A stretch of 64,000 nucleotides of DNA from Vibrio sp. 14G-20 (GCF_026241515.1 NZ_JAPHPW010000015.1:1-64000); one strand, 5' to 3'; numbered from the stretch's first letter, positions 34,488-43,724 are shown. Program-made: numbers and translations. The notes: a model not told the origin generated them from the letters alone.

Positions 34488-35100
34488 TGACCTCCGATTT
34501 AAACTGGTAGGTATAAGCTCGAACCCTAAAGTGCAGCGTGCTGCTTTCTTGGCTGACTCGCTGCCAATTCACATCATCAAAACTAATGATGCGCGGCAGT
34601 TTGGCGATGGCAGCCGAGAAGTCGCCGATCTCGTGATAGTCACCCGTCAGCTCGATATTGAGCGGTAAACGATAGAGAAACTCCTTATTCTGCTTTTGAC
34701 CCCAATCGATTCGAGTGAAGGTCAGCGAATTATCCAAGCCGAGTTCATTCACAGACGCCAACATACTGGCGAGCTCTTTTTGAACGGGCAGTTGCTCTAA
34801 CAGATAATCGTAGCGACTGGTTAGCTCATCCAACTGGCTCTGCAACTTAGGTAAGGCTGCCACCTTATTAGCCTTTATTCGCAAGGTCGTCTTTAAGGTT
34901 TGTTCTTGTTGCTTCATCTGTTGCAGTTCATCGTCGAGAGGCAGCACATAAAGCCAAGTGCCGACACCTTGGATTAACACTATCAACACCAGGATCACGA
35001 GAAGCTGAGGCAGCAATGGCCATTCGGTGATCTCATCAACATCAAGATCCTGAAAACTCATCCTGTTTTGCCAACTAATCCTATTTTGAAGGTTAGCCAT
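34471..35100 (-). CDS. pilO: Type IV pilus alignment protein PilO
   Basis: Inner-membrane protein of 209 residues with one helix near 28-52 (LLPQLLVILVLIVLIQGVG), a coiled coil about 60-110 and a ferredoxin-like periplasmic domain; pairs with PilN. Overlaps pilN by 8 bases. Confidence 0.94.
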   Translation of the reverse strand: MANLQNRISWQNRMSFQDLDVDEITEWPLLPQLLVILVLIVLIQGVGTWLYVLPLDDELQQMKQQEQTLKTTLRIKANKVAALPKLQSQLDELTSRYDYLLEQLPVQKELASMLASVNELGLDNSLTFTRIDWGQKQNKEFLYRLPLNIELTGDYHEIGDFSAAIAKLPRIISFDDVNWQRVSQESSTLHFRVRAYTYQFKSEVNDETQ

Positions 35101-35707
35101 GATGCGCCCCCTTCTCTTTTTTGCTCGCGGTTGTGTTCTCTGAGGTGGTGTTTTCTAAAGACACAGGGCTGAACACAAAAGAGACCTTGAAGGTCTGGAA
35201 CTCCTTATTGAAGCGCTTGCGGTTATGAACGATAGAGTGCATCTCGACCCCTTTAAGAGAATCTGAACGCTCAAGGTTATCCAACATGGTAGCGAGACGA
35301 GCAGTACTGTCGCTGATGCCCGACATTTCAATCTCCTGACCATTCATCTTTATTTTGTCGACATATACGCCCTCAGGAATCAGCTCCGGCATCAGGTTCA
35401 TGAAGTCGGTGGTCTTATTGCGGCCAAGCTGCAAAGACTCCACCACATCCAGTCGAGTGAGAATGGCTTTATGCTCTTGTTCGGCGACTTTTAAAGACTG
35501 AATCTGTCGGTCGAGATCAGCGATGTATTGATTGAGATAGTTGAGGCGCGCTTGCTGCTTGGCTTGTTGATCATGAAAATAGTTACCGACCGCCCATTGC
35601 CCACCAAGCGCAATGATGACACCTAGAATAACTAGATGAACAAAACGCTTTTTGTGCTGAGCACGAATCTCATCACGCCAAGGCAGCAGGTTAATTTGAT
35701 GCAACAT
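35093..35707 (-). CDS. pilN: Type IV pilus assembly protein PilN
   Basis: 204-residue bitopic protein. The start MLHQINLLPWRDE carries the INLLPWR motif that inserts into a groove of PilM. One membrane helix (about 22-44) and a coiled coil follow. I chose the ATG at 35707 for that conserved N terminus; the frame extends 9 codons further inside pilM. Overlaps pilM by 17 bases. Confidence 0.94.
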   Translation of the reverse strand: MLHQINLLPWRDEIRAQHKKRFVHLVILGVIIALGGQWAVGNYFHDQQAKQQARLNYLNQYIADLDRQIQSLKVAEQEHKAILTRLDVVESLQLGRNKTTDFMNLMPELIPEGVYVDKIKMNGQEIEMSGISDSTARLATMLDNLERSDSLKGVEMHSIVHNRKRFNKEFQTFKVSFVFSPVSLENTTSENTTASKKEKGAHHG

Positions 35708-36716
35708 GCTTTTCTCCCTGCCACTTGAGTCCACTCATCGCCATACCCGCGGCAATGCCAAAGTGTTGCCAGTCCATGGGCAATCGACGTCGCTTCGCCA
35801 CCTTGTTCTCAAACAGCGATAAAGGGTTAAGCGACTCACAGCTCAGCTGAAAATGGCGCTCAAGCTCTTCAGTGACCATCGGGATGCTCGCTCCCTCGCC
35901 CATTAGCCAGATCCCTGAAATAGGCTGAAGTGCATTGACTGAAGAATAGAGCTGCAACTGACGCTTGAGCTTTTCGATCAAATTGACAATAAATCGGTGG
36001 GTATCTTCAGCCGTGCCGAACACGCCTTCTATATCACTCGGGTTATCCGAGCTGCGAAGATCTTGCGTACCAAACGCGATATCTTTATAGAAAGGTGCTG
36101 AACTCTGCGGGATAACCCCTAGCGAGGTTTGGTCGATTCCAACATCCACCAGCAACCAGTTCTTCTTATCGGGATACAAGCGTGATGCCAATTGCCAGAT
36201 ATTGAGTAGCCCATGCGCCTGCGTATCCACGACCACAGGTTTAAAACCCGCTTTCGTTAGTGCATCTGCTCGGCTATCTACCACTTCCTTGCGAGTTGCA
36301 TACACCTGATAACTGCTTGTCGATCCTTTGCCAAATCGTTTGTCTTCCAGCTTTACAAAATCTAAACTCAGCTCCTCGATAGGAAAGGGAGACTGGTGAG
36401 CAAAGGTTTGATAGATCGAAAACTCTTTTTCTCTGTCTTCTAACTCACTCTCTATTTGCAGTACTTTGCTGATCACCGTGTTATCAGGTACCGAAATGGC
36501 GACGTTGCGACAGCCAAAAGGCAGTCCTTTCCTAAGTTCTTTGAGTTTCTTAACAGTTTTCTGATACTCCAAAGTATGGTTAGCTGTAAAAATGTCGTCC
36601 GAAATCGGCAGCTCTTTGTATCCCACTAGGGCATACAACTCCCCCACGGGTTTTAGTACCACGGCTTTGATGCTGTGATGATTTATATCTATACCTGTAA
36701 TTAATGATGAACCCAT
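35691..36716 (-). CDS. pilM: Type IV pilus assembly ATPase-like protein PilM
   Basis: Cytoplasmic actin/FtsA-fold protein of 341 residues (TGIDINHHSIKAVVL nucleotide-binding start, LLVDVGIDQTSLGV). Anchors PilN and links to the pilus motors. AGGAG lies 9 bases before the ATG at 36716; the frame extends 8 codons more without support. First gene of the pil operon, divergent from mrcA. Confidence 0.95.
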   Translation of the reverse strand: MGSSLITGIDINHHSIKAVVLKPVGELYALVGYKELPISDDIFTANHTLEYQKTVKKLKELRKGLPFGCRNVAISVPDNTVISKVLQIESELEDREKEFSIYQTFAHQSPFPIEELSLDFVKLEDKRFGKGSTSSYQVYATRKEVVDSRADALTKAGFKPVVVDTQAHGLLNIWQLASRLYPDKKNWLLVDVGIDQTSLGVIPQSSAPFYKDIAFGTQDLRSSDNPSDIEGVFGTAEDTHRFIVNLIEKLKRQLQLYSSVNALQPISGIWLMGEGASIPMVTEELERHFQLSCESLNPLSLFENKVAKRRRLPMDWQHFGIAAGMAMSGLKWQGEKHVASN

Positions 36717-36867
36717 GTGACCTAGCTCCTGAAGTGCCAAGCATTTCGTTGATTATCTAGGGGTTGTGATTATTAGTTAAATAAGCGTTAATAAACGAAA
36801 GCTAAGTTTTTAGCCTAGAGTACAAGGGTTTGCTGCTTATCAGCCTTAACTAATCAGGGATTATCCG

Positions 36868-39429
36868 GTGAAGTTCATAAAGCGATTATTCATATTTACA
36901 TTGATTTGCATGATTCTTGGAGTCAGTACAATTTTTGGGTTTTATTACTACGTAAAACCAGAGTTGCCTGATGTTGCCACTTTGCGCGACGTAGAACTCC
37001 AAACTCCAATGCAGGTCTTCAGCCAAGACGGTAAGTTGATCTCCCAATTTGGTGAAAAACGTCGTATTCCAGTGACTTATGACGAGATCCCTCGCCACTT
37101 AGTTGAGGCTTTGATTGCTACTGAAGATAGCCGTTTCTACGAACACCCGGGTATTGACCCAATCGGTATTACTCGTGCAGCGATCGTGGTTGCTATGTCG
37201 GGTTCTGCAAAACAAGGTGCGAGTACCATTACTCAGCAGCTTGCGCGTAACTTCTTCTTATCCAATGAGAAAAAGATCATGCGTAAGATTAAAGAGATCT
37301 TCATTGCGATCCACATTGAGCAACTGCTTAGCAAAGAAGAGATCATGGAGCTGTACGTAAACAAGATCTTCCTTGGCCACCGCTCATATGGTTTCGGCGC
37401 AGCAGCGCGTGTTTACTTCGGTAAAGATCTTCCGGATCTAACCCTGAGTGAGTTAGCTACGCTTGCGGGTATGCCAAAAGCACCATCGACAATGAACCCT
37501 ATCTACTCTGTTGAACGTGCAACCAACCGTCGTAACGTTGTATTACGTCGTATGTTGGACGAGAAATACATCACTCAAGCAGAGTTCGATGAAGCTCGCA
37601 GTGAAGAGCTGATCTCGAAATATCACGGTGCAGAGATTGAACTCAGCGCGCCGTATGTTGCAGAAGTTGCACGTGCTTGGATGGTGGAACGCTATGGCGA
37701 AGCCGCTTATACATCAGGCATGAAGGTCTACACGACCGTTGATTCAAAACTACAGAAAGCAGCGAACCAAGCCGCGATTAAGAACCTGCTTGGCTACGAT
37801 GAGCGTCACGGCTACCGTGGTGCTGAAAAAGTCTTATGGCAAACCGAGCAATCAGCTTGGGATCATGAAAAGATCGTTAAACACCTTAAGTCTCAGCCAA
37901 CCTATGGTGACCTAGTCCCTGCGGTTGTGACTTCAGTTGATTCGAAAAGCGCTCAGGTTTGGGTTAAAAACCAAGGCGAAGGCACCATTGAATGGCAAGG
38001 CATGAACTGGGCACGTAAGTTCCTAACAGACGACAGTCAAGGCCCAGCTCCTTCGCAAGCAAAAGAGATTCTTGCTGTTGGTGAGCAAGTTTGGGTTCGT
38101 CATGAAGCCGTAACAGGCGACGAAGTCTCTGAAGAGCCGACAGAAGAATCAGCGACAGCAGAATCGGAAACACCTGTTGTATGGCGTCTAAGCCAAGTGC
38201 CAAATGCAAACACTGCATTTGTGGCAATGAACCCGAACAACGGCGCGGTATTGTCGATGGTCGGTGGCTTTAACTTTGTGCACAACAAGTTCAACCGTGC
38301 GACGCAATCTATTCGTCAGGTGGGTTCTGGTATCAAACCATTTATCTACTCAGCAGCGATTGAGAAAGGCTTAACGCTAGCCTCACTGATCAATGATGCG
38401 CCGATTAACCAATGGGATAAGAGCCAAGGTACAGCATGGCGACCAAAGAACTCGCCACCGACTTACGTGGGTCCAACTCGTCTACGTATTGGCTTAGCTC
38501 AGTCTAAAAACGTAATGGCGGTACGTGTACTGCGCGAAGTAGGCCTAGATGATACTCGTAACTACCTAACACGCTTTGGTTTTGATATTGACGAAGTACC
38601 TCGCTCTGAAACCATTGCTCTGGGTGCGGGTAGCTTAACGCCAATGAAGGTAGCGCAAGGTTACTCTGTATTCGCTAATGGCGGTTACTACGTTGAACCT
38701 TTCTACATCAGCCGCATTGAGACACCATTTGGTGAGACTGAATTTGAAGCGACACCGAAAGTGGTTTGTAAAGACGATTGCCAGCAGCAAATGACCGCAG
38801 ACCCAATGGCGGACGAGTTTGCAGAGCAAGATGTGGATGCCAAAGTACAATACGCACCTCAAGTTATCTCTGAACAGAACGCATTCCTTGTTCGTGAAAT
38901 GATGTACAGCAACATCTGGGGTGGCGGTGATTGGAGCGCAGGTACTGGTTGGAACGGTACTGGTTGGCGTGCACAGCCGTTGAAGCGTCGTGACATTGGC
39001 GGCAAAACGGGTACCACCAACGATTCGAAAGATACTTGGTACAGCGGTTACGGCCCTGGCATGGTTGCAACGGTATGGGTTGGTTTTGATAACCACAACC
39101 GTAACCTAGGCAGAACCAAAGCAAACTCGAACCTTGGTAAGAATCAGATTACGGGTGCAGAAGCTGGCGCGAAAACAGCAGAACCTGCATGGGTTGATTT
39201 CATGGGTACAGCGTTAGCGGGCGTGCCTGCTGAACGTAAAGAGATTCCGGAGAACATCGTTCGTGTTCGTATCGACCGTGAAACTGGCTTATTGACGAAC
39301 AAATTCGATAGCTCATCGATGTTCGAGTACTTCGAGAAAGGCACAGAGCCAACCGAATACATCACTGAACGTTTCAATGACGACATCTACTCAACCTCAT
39401 CAGGTGAAGCAGTAGAAGAACTGTTCTAG
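36868..39429 (+). CDS. mrcA: Penicillin-binding protein 1A
   Basis: Bifunctional peptidoglycan synthase of 853 residues. A membrane anchor (about 6-28) precedes the glycosyltransferase domain with IATEDSRFYEHPGIDP and GASTITQQLARNFFL, then an OB-like insert and a transpeptidase with Ser in SGIKPF (SxxK), SKN and KTGTT. Starts with GTG, supported by AGGGA 7 bases upstream and by the E. coli N terminus (MKFVKYF). Insert residues about 415-440 are Glu/Thr-rich and variable. Confidence 0.98.
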   Translation: MKFIKRLFIFTLICMILGVSTIFGFYYYVKPELPDVATLRDVELQTPMQVFSQDGKLISQFGEKRRIPVTYDEIPRHLVEALIATEDSRFYEHPGIDPIGITRAAIVVAMSGSAKQGASTITQQLARNFFLSNEKKIMRKIKEIFIAIHIEQLLSKEEIMELYVNKIFLGHRSYGFGAAARVYFGKDLPDLTLSELATLAGMPKAPSTMNPIYSVERATNRRNVVLRRMLDEKYITQAEFDEARSEELISKYHGAEIELSAPYVAEVARAWMVERYGEAAYTSGMKVYTTVDSKLQKAANQAAIKNLLGYDERHGYRGAEKVLWQTEQSAWDHEKIVKHLKSQPTYGDLVPAVVTSVDSKSAQVWVKNQGEGTIEWQGMNWARKFLTDDSQGPAPSQAKEILAVGEQVWVRHEAVTGDEVSEEPTEESATAESETPVVWRLSQVPNANTAFVAMNPNNGAVLSMVGGFNFVHNKFNRATQSIRQVGSGIKPFIYSAAIEKGLTLASLINDAPINQWDKSQGTAWRPKNSPPTYVGPTRLRIGLAQSKNVMAVRVLREVGLDDTRNYLTRFGFDIDEVPRSETIALGAGSLTPMKVAQGYSVFANGGYYVEPFYISRIETPFGETEFEATPKVVCKDDCQQQMTADPMADEFAEQDVDAKVQYAPQVISEQNAFLVREMMYSNIWGGGDWSAGTGWNGTGWRAQPLKRRDIGGKTGTTNDSKDTWYSGYGPGMVATVWVGFDNHNRNLGRTKANSNLGKNQITGAEAGAKTAEPAWVDFMGTALAGVPAERKEIPENIVRVRIDRETGLLTNKFDSSSMFEYFEKGTEPTEYITERFNDDIYSTSSGEAVEELF

Positions 39430-39463
39430 CTAGGGTTTGTTGAACCTAATAAGATGAACAAAC

Positions 39464-39500
39464 AAAAAGGGTTGATATGAATTCATATCAACCCTTTTTT
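39464..39500. terminator. Bidirectional terminator between mrcA and oxyR
   Basis: A perfect 36-base palindrome (39464-39481 with 39482-39499) with A and T runs at its ends, serving both convergent genes. Confidence 0.92.
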
Positions 39501-39539
39501 ATATCTATATCTGACCAGACTAGGCTCTGAACTCAAGCG

Positions 39540-40433
39540 CTAAGCCGTCTTCTCCAATTGAGTGCGAATCGTTTCCGCCAGTTGCTCAAAGCGACCTTTC
39601 AATGGAGAGCCCGGACGGTAAGCCACAACAATTCTACGTGAAGGTGTTGGATTCACCGCAGGTACGTAACACACACCATCTTTTTGCTTTTCTTTTGGCA
39701 CCGATAGCTGAGGTAGCAAAGTAATACCTGCTCCAGCCGCTACCATATTACGCAGCGTTTCTAAGCTGGTCGCTTTAAAACGTTCATCATCTTTTGCACC
39801 CGCAGCAAAACAGAAGCCCAAGGCTTGGTCTCGTAAGCAGTGACCATCACCTAGTGCAAGTACAGTTTGTCCATTTAATTGCAGCATATCGACAGTGTCT
39901 TGCTGAGCCCACTCGTGGTCACATGGAACGGCAACACTTAACGGCTCGTCATACACATCAATTTCTTTAAACACCGCCGTTTCATCAACCGCAGCCAGTA
40001 CCAAGCAATCAAGCTTGCCATCTTCAAGTTGGCTCACTAATTGATGGGTCTGGGCTTCATGCAAGTAAAGCTCAAGATCTGGGAAGCTCTCTTTCAGGTG
40101 AGGAATGATTTTAGGCAAGATGTAAGGACCAACAGTCGGAATAAAACCAATGTGCATCGGCCCCGTCATCGCTTCACCATGTCCACTCGCCATATCTTTA
40201 AAAGTTTTCACTTCGTTGAGGATACGCTTGGCTTGTTCAACAAGTTGTAACCCTGATTCTGTAAATATGACCTTCCTTGGACTACGCTCGGTTAATTGAA
40301 GTCCAATTTCATCTTCTAGTTTGCGTATTTGACCGCTTAGTGTCGGCTGACTGACAAAGCACGCTTCTGCCGCTTTTCGGAAGTGTTTATGCTCTGCGAG
40401 CGCCACCAAGTATTCAAAGTCACGAATGTTCAT
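39540..40433 (-). CDS. oxyR: Hydrogen peroxide sensor OxyR
   Basis: LysR-type regulator of 297 residues. The N-terminal helix-turn-helix (FRKAAEACFVSQPTLSGQIRKLE) and a sensor domain with Cys199 and Cys208 in LGDGHCLRDQALGFC, the exact redox pair of E. coli OxyR. H2O2 oxidises the pair to a disulfide and turns on antioxidant genes. Divergent from the Prx-Grx gene with an OxyR-type site between. Confidence 0.97.
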   Translation of the reverse strand: MNIRDFEYLVALAEHKHFRKAAEACFVSQPTLSGQIRKLEDEIGLQLTERSPRKVIFTESGLQLVEQAKRILNEVKTFKDMASGHGEAMTGPMHIGFIPTVGPYILPKIIPHLKESFPDLELYLHEAQTHQLVSQLEDGKLDCLVLAAVDETAVFKEIDVYDEPLSVAVPCDHEWAQQDTVDMLQLNGQTVLALGDGHCLRDQALGFCFAAGAKDDERFKATSLETLRNMVAAGAGITLLPQLSVPKEKQKDGVCYVPAVNPTPSRRIVVAYRPGSPLKGRFEQLAETIRTQLEKTA

Positions 40434-40506
40434 GATCAGTCTCTTACCTCAGGTTTTAATAAGAACAAGGGTTCTAATCGAAACATTTAAAAGAAAAATG
40501 TTCTTG

Positions 40507-40543
40507 ATAGAATTTACCTATCAAAACCATAACATCAAACGAT
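40507..40543. promoter_or_regulatory. OxyR-type operator between oxyR and the Prx-Grx gene
   Basis: ATAG-N7-CTAT, then 7 bases, then ATAA-N7-CGAT: the ATAG-N7-CTAT spacing of OxyR, the first element perfect and the second with two mismatches, 37 bases overall. It is placed 74 bases from oxyR and 113 from the peroxiredoxin. Matches the E. coli consensus from memory. Confidence 0.75.
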
Positions 40544-40655
40544 TAGAGCTATCAAAGAATTTATCTAATAATGGGCTCAACAAAACGAAACAGAGCAACG
40601 AAAAACGTTAAGCTCTAATAGAACAAAATTAAAAATACTATTTAAGGAAATCAAT

Positions 40656-41384
40656 ATGTTTGCATCTAAAGAAGGTCAATCAATCCCTCAAGTAACATTC
40701 CCAACTCGCCAAGGCGATGCATGGGTTAACGTAACGACAGAAGAGCTATTTAAAGACAAGACAGTTATCGTATTCAGCCTACCAGGTGCGTTTACACCAA
40801 CATGTTCTTCAAGCCACCTTCCTCGTTACAACGAACTACATTCAGTGTTCAAAGAAAACGGTGTTGATGACATCCTTTGTGTTTCTGTAAACGACACGTT
40901 CGTAATGAACGCATGGAAAGCAGACCAAGAAGCGGAAAACATCACATTCATCCCAGATGGTAACGGTGATTTCACAGACGGCATGGGTATGCTAGTTGAG
41001 AAAAACGACATCGGCTTCGGCAAACGTTCATGGCGCTACAGCATGCTGGTTAAAAACGGCGTGGTAGAAAAAATGTTCATCGAAGAAGACGTACCAGGCG
41101 ACCCGTTCAAGGTTTCTGATGCAGATACTATGCTTAACTACCTTGCTCCTGAGCATAAAGAGCAAGAGTCAATCACAGTATTCACTAAGCCAGGCTGTCC
41201 TTTCTGTATGAAAGCGAAACAGAACCTAATCGACAAAGGTCTAAACTACGAAGAAGTGGTTCTAGGTAAAGATGCAACAACAGTAAGCCTACGTGCAATC
41301 TCTGGTCGCACTACTGTTCCTCAAGTCTTCATCGGTGGCAAACACATCGGTGGCAGCGAAGAACTAGAAGCTTTCCTTGGTTAA
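40656..41384 (+). CDS. Peroxiredoxin-glutaredoxin fusion (hybrid Prx5)
   Basis: Peroxidase of 242 residues with its own reductant domain. Residues 1-160 are a Prx5-type peroxiredoxin with peroxidatic Cys50 in PGAFTPTCSSSH; residues about 170-242 are a glutaredoxin with CPFC (181-184), TVPQVFIGGKHIGG. Known as PrxGrx in Haemophilus; it reduces hydrogen peroxide and alkyl peroxides with glutathione. AAGGAAA lies before the ATG. The OxyR site upstream implies peroxide induction. Confidence 0.95.
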   Translation: MFASKEGQSIPQVTFPTRQGDAWVNVTTEELFKDKTVIVFSLPGAFTPTCSSSHLPRYNELHSVFKENGVDDILCVSVNDTFVMNAWKADQEAENITFIPDGNGDFTDGMGMLVEKNDIGFGKRSWRYSMLVKNGVVEKMFIEEDVPGDPFKVSDADTMLNYLAPEHKEQESITVFTKPGCPFCMKAKQNLIDKGLNYEEVVLGKDATTVSLRAISGRTTVPQVFIGGKHIGGSEELEAFLG

Positions 41385-41414
41385 TCACTTAGTTGCTAAT
41401 AACTGAGTAATACC

Positions 41415-41445
41415 AGCTAACCCACCCTCTTGTGGGTTAGCTATT
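41415..41445 (+). terminator. Terminator after the Prx-Grx gene
   Basis: AGCTAACCCAC and GTGGGTTAGCT form an 11-bp stem, loop of 6, followed by ATTCC. Strong stem but poor T run. Confidence 0.65.
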
Positions 41446-41673
41446 CCAAACCACTCTTATCTGAGCTTTGGAAAAAGAATATAGCCTGTGGCTCGCCCAC
41501 TTTGAACTAACCTATATTTAGTAACAAGAAGCAGTTAGTAACAAAAAGCAGAACCACAAGCTAAACCTAATAAAACAGAATCACAAAACTGACCCATTAT
41601 CCTGACTCTCAAAAAATCACCAGAGTTGGAGGGGTTCGTTCAAACTAAATTCAGCCATTGCGAGAAAATTATT

Positions 41674-43140
41674 ATGAAACAAGTCAATGTAGATGTAGCA
41701 GTTATCGGGGGCGGTACGGCAGGTCTAGGTTCTTACCGCGCTGCAAAAGCACACACTGACAGTGTCGTGATGATTGAAGGCGGCCCTTACGGTACAACCT
41801 GTGCTCGTGTTGGTTGTATGCCATCGAAACTGCTTATTGCAGCTGCGGAAAGCGTACACCAAATCGAGAAAGCTCCGGCTTTTGGCGTTCACCCACAAGG
41901 TAATATCGTGATTAACGGCCGTGAAGTGATGGACCGAGTGAAGTTTGAGCGTGACCGTTTTGTTGGTTTTGTTTTAGAAGGTGTTGATGAAATCCCAGAG
42001 CAAGACAAGATCTCTGGCTATGCAAAATTCTTAGACGACAACACACTGCAAATTGATGACCACACGGTTGTCACCGCTAAACGAATTGTTATCGCAACTG
42101 GTTCTCGCCCTGCATACCCTGCCGTTTGGAATGAACTTGGCGATCGCCTAATCATTAACGATGACGTGTTCAGCTGGGATGATTTACCAGAATCGGTTGC
42201 CGTATTTGGCCCGGGCGTTATTGGCCTTGAGCTTGGTCAGTCACTACACCGCTTAGGTGTGAAGACCAAACTGTTCGGTTTGGGTGGTCAAGTTGGCCCA
42301 GTAACCGACCCAGAGATCATGGCTTACGCAGACAAAGCCTTCAATGAAGAGTTCTACCTAGATGCCGATGTGAAAATTGAAAGCATGAAGCGTATTACCA
42401 TTGAATCCGGTGAACCACGTGTCGAAATCCAGTTCATCAATAAGCAAGGTGAGCTAGAAACTAACGTCGTTGAATACGTACTGGCAGCAACAGGTCGTCG
42501 CCCTAACACTGACAAGCTTGGCTTAGAGAGTACCTCTCTAGAACTTGATGAACGTGGTGTTCCAATCGCAGACCACTACACGCTACAAACATCGCTACCA
42601 TCAGTATTCATTGCAGGTGATGCAAGCAACCAGCTACCTCTGCTACATGAAGCAGCTGACCAAGCACGCATTGCAGGTGACAACGCAGGTCGCTTCCCTG
42701 AGATTCGAGCAGGCCTACGCCGCTCTAAAATCTCAGCGGTATTCTCTGATCCGCAAATCGCGATGGTTGGTGAAACGTACAAAGAGATCACCACTCGCTT
42801 AGGAACATGTGGCTGCTTCGCAACCGGTGAAGTGTCTTTCGAGAACCAAGGTCGTTCACGAGTGATGTTACGCAACAAAGGTATCCTACACGTTTACGGC
42901 GAACAAGGTACAGGTCGTTTCCTTGGTGCTGAAATGATGGGACCAAATGCGGAACACTTGGCGCACCTATTAGCTTGGGCACATCAGAATAAGATGACGA
43001 TTTCGGAAATGCTAGACATGCCTTTCTACCACCCAGTGATTGAAGAAGGTGTACGGACAGCACTACGTGACTTGAATGCGAAACTGCACCTAGGTCCAGA
43101 GACGGTGAAACACTGTCTAGATTGCGGACCGGGCTGTTAA
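41674..43140 (+). CDS. FAD-dependent pyridine nucleotide-disulfide oxidoreductase (dihydrolipoyl dehydrogenase-like)
   Basis: Class I flavin disulfide reductase of 488 residues. FAD loop VAVIGGGTAGLGS (8-20), redox Cys pair C43/C48 in CARVGCMPSK (dihydrolipoyl dehydrogenases have CLNVGCIPSK), NAD(P) loop VFGPGVIGLELGQSL, FAD-binding IAGDAS, and HPVIEEG near the end with the catalytic His-Glu. The C terminus HCLDCGPGC adds C481, C484 and C488, which resemble extra thiol shuttles of mercuric reductase or large thioredoxin reductase. It is not the aceEF-linked lpd, which lies elsewhere. Start chosen at 41674 (glycine-rich loop close to N terminus). True substrate unknown; following the Prx-Grx gene suggests a thiol-redox role. 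Confidence 0.85.
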   Translation: MKQVNVDVAVIGGGTAGLGSYRAAKAHTDSVVMIEGGPYGTTCARVGCMPSKLLIAAAESVHQIEKAPAFGVHPQGNIVINGREVMDRVKFERDRFVGFVLEGVDEIPEQDKISGYAKFLDDNTLQIDDHTVVTAKRIVIATGSRPAYPAVWNELGDRLIINDDVFSWDDLPESVAVFGPGVIGLELGQSLHRLGVKTKLFGLGGQVGPVTDPEIMAYADKAFNEEFYLDADVKIESMKRITIESGEPRVEIQFINKQGELETNVVEYVLAATGRRPNTDKLGLESTSLELDERGVPIADHYTLQTSLPSVFIAGDASNQLPLLHEAADQARIAGDNAGRFPEIRAGLRRSKISAVFSDPQIAMVGETYKEITTRLGTCGCFATGEVSFENQGRSRVMLRNKGILHVYGEQGTGRFLGAEMMGPNAEHLAHLLAWAHQNKMTISEMLDMPFYHPVIEEGVRTALRDLNAKLHLGPETVKHCLDCGPGC

Positions 43141-43180
43141 TCTCAGACTATCGTTAGCAGTTAGCAAACACTAGATACTA

Positions 43181-43210
43181 AAAAGGAAAGCCACTGGCTT
43201 TCCTTTTTTT
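43181..43210. terminator. Bidirectional terminator after the flavin reductase
   Basis: A 13-bp stem (43181-43193 with 43195-43207) centred on GCCACTGGC, with T7 on the plus strand and T5 on the minus strand. Confidence 0.9.
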
Positions 43211-43224
43211 GCAACGAGCAAATA

Positions 43225-43345
43225 ACAGACTCCCGATTACGCTCCTTCGTCACTATCAGAAATGACGATAATTTTCACAATATGGTAGGAACAAAATCCT
43301 CTACGTCATTCCAGAACCGAGGGACGAGGTATCTGGAATCTCTTG
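43225..43345. repeat. Vibrio-type intergenic palindromic repeat
   Basis: Bases between the terminator and the RidA gene contain ATTCCAGA (43308-43315) and TCTGGAAT (43332-43339) around 16 bases, and CGTCA/TGACG (43248-43252, 43263-43267). The CGTCATTCCAG...CTGGAATCTC form is like small intergenic repeats seen repeatedly in Vibrio genomes. One copy in this window; not proven mobile. Confidence 0.55.
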
Positions 43346-43376
43346 AAGCCATTGCCTGTCGCTAAATACTTAGCAG

Positions 43377-43724
43377 TTACTTCTCAGCAGCAATCACAGA
43401 GATTTCAACAAGTAGCGCTTCGCGAGCCATATCGCCAGTCACACATGCGCGAGCTGGAGCGTGACCTTCTGGTACCCATGCATCCCAAACTGCGTTCATT
43501 TCTTGGAAGTCTTTCATGTCTTTCAAGTAAATCGTTGCTGACAGCATGTGCTCTTTGTCGCTGCCTGCTTGCTCAAGTAGGGCTTCTACTTTATCCAGCA
43601 TCGTTTGTGTTTGCTCAGTGATGTCTTTGGTTGCATCAGCACACACTTGGCCACATAGGTAGATAGTGCCGTTGTGTTTCACAATACGGCTCATGCGTTG
43701 TTTGGTGTCTTGGCGCTCAATCAT
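43377..43724 (-). CDS. RidA family protein
   Basis: Small trimeric enamine/imine deaminase fold, 115 residues. GTIYLCGQVCADATKDI and the signature HAPARACVTGDMAR include the conserved Arg. The family removes reactive 2-aminoacrylate or degrades related intermediates. It is the YoaB/YjgH-like branch, not the classic RidA beside pyrB. GAGAGAG lies before the ATG. An inner ATG at 43694 would shorten it by 10 residues; family members usually keep the longer start. Confidence 0.88.
   Translation of the reverse strand: MIERQDTKQRMSRIVKHNGTIYLCGQVCADATKDITEQTQTMLDKVEALLEQAGSDKEHMLSATIYLKDMKDFQEMNAVWDAWVPEGHAPARACVTGDMAREALLVEISVIAAEK

Noticed and set aside
38635..39096. 153-codon minus-strand frame inside mrcA
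   Set aside because: Antisense to the transpeptidase domain; no family match.
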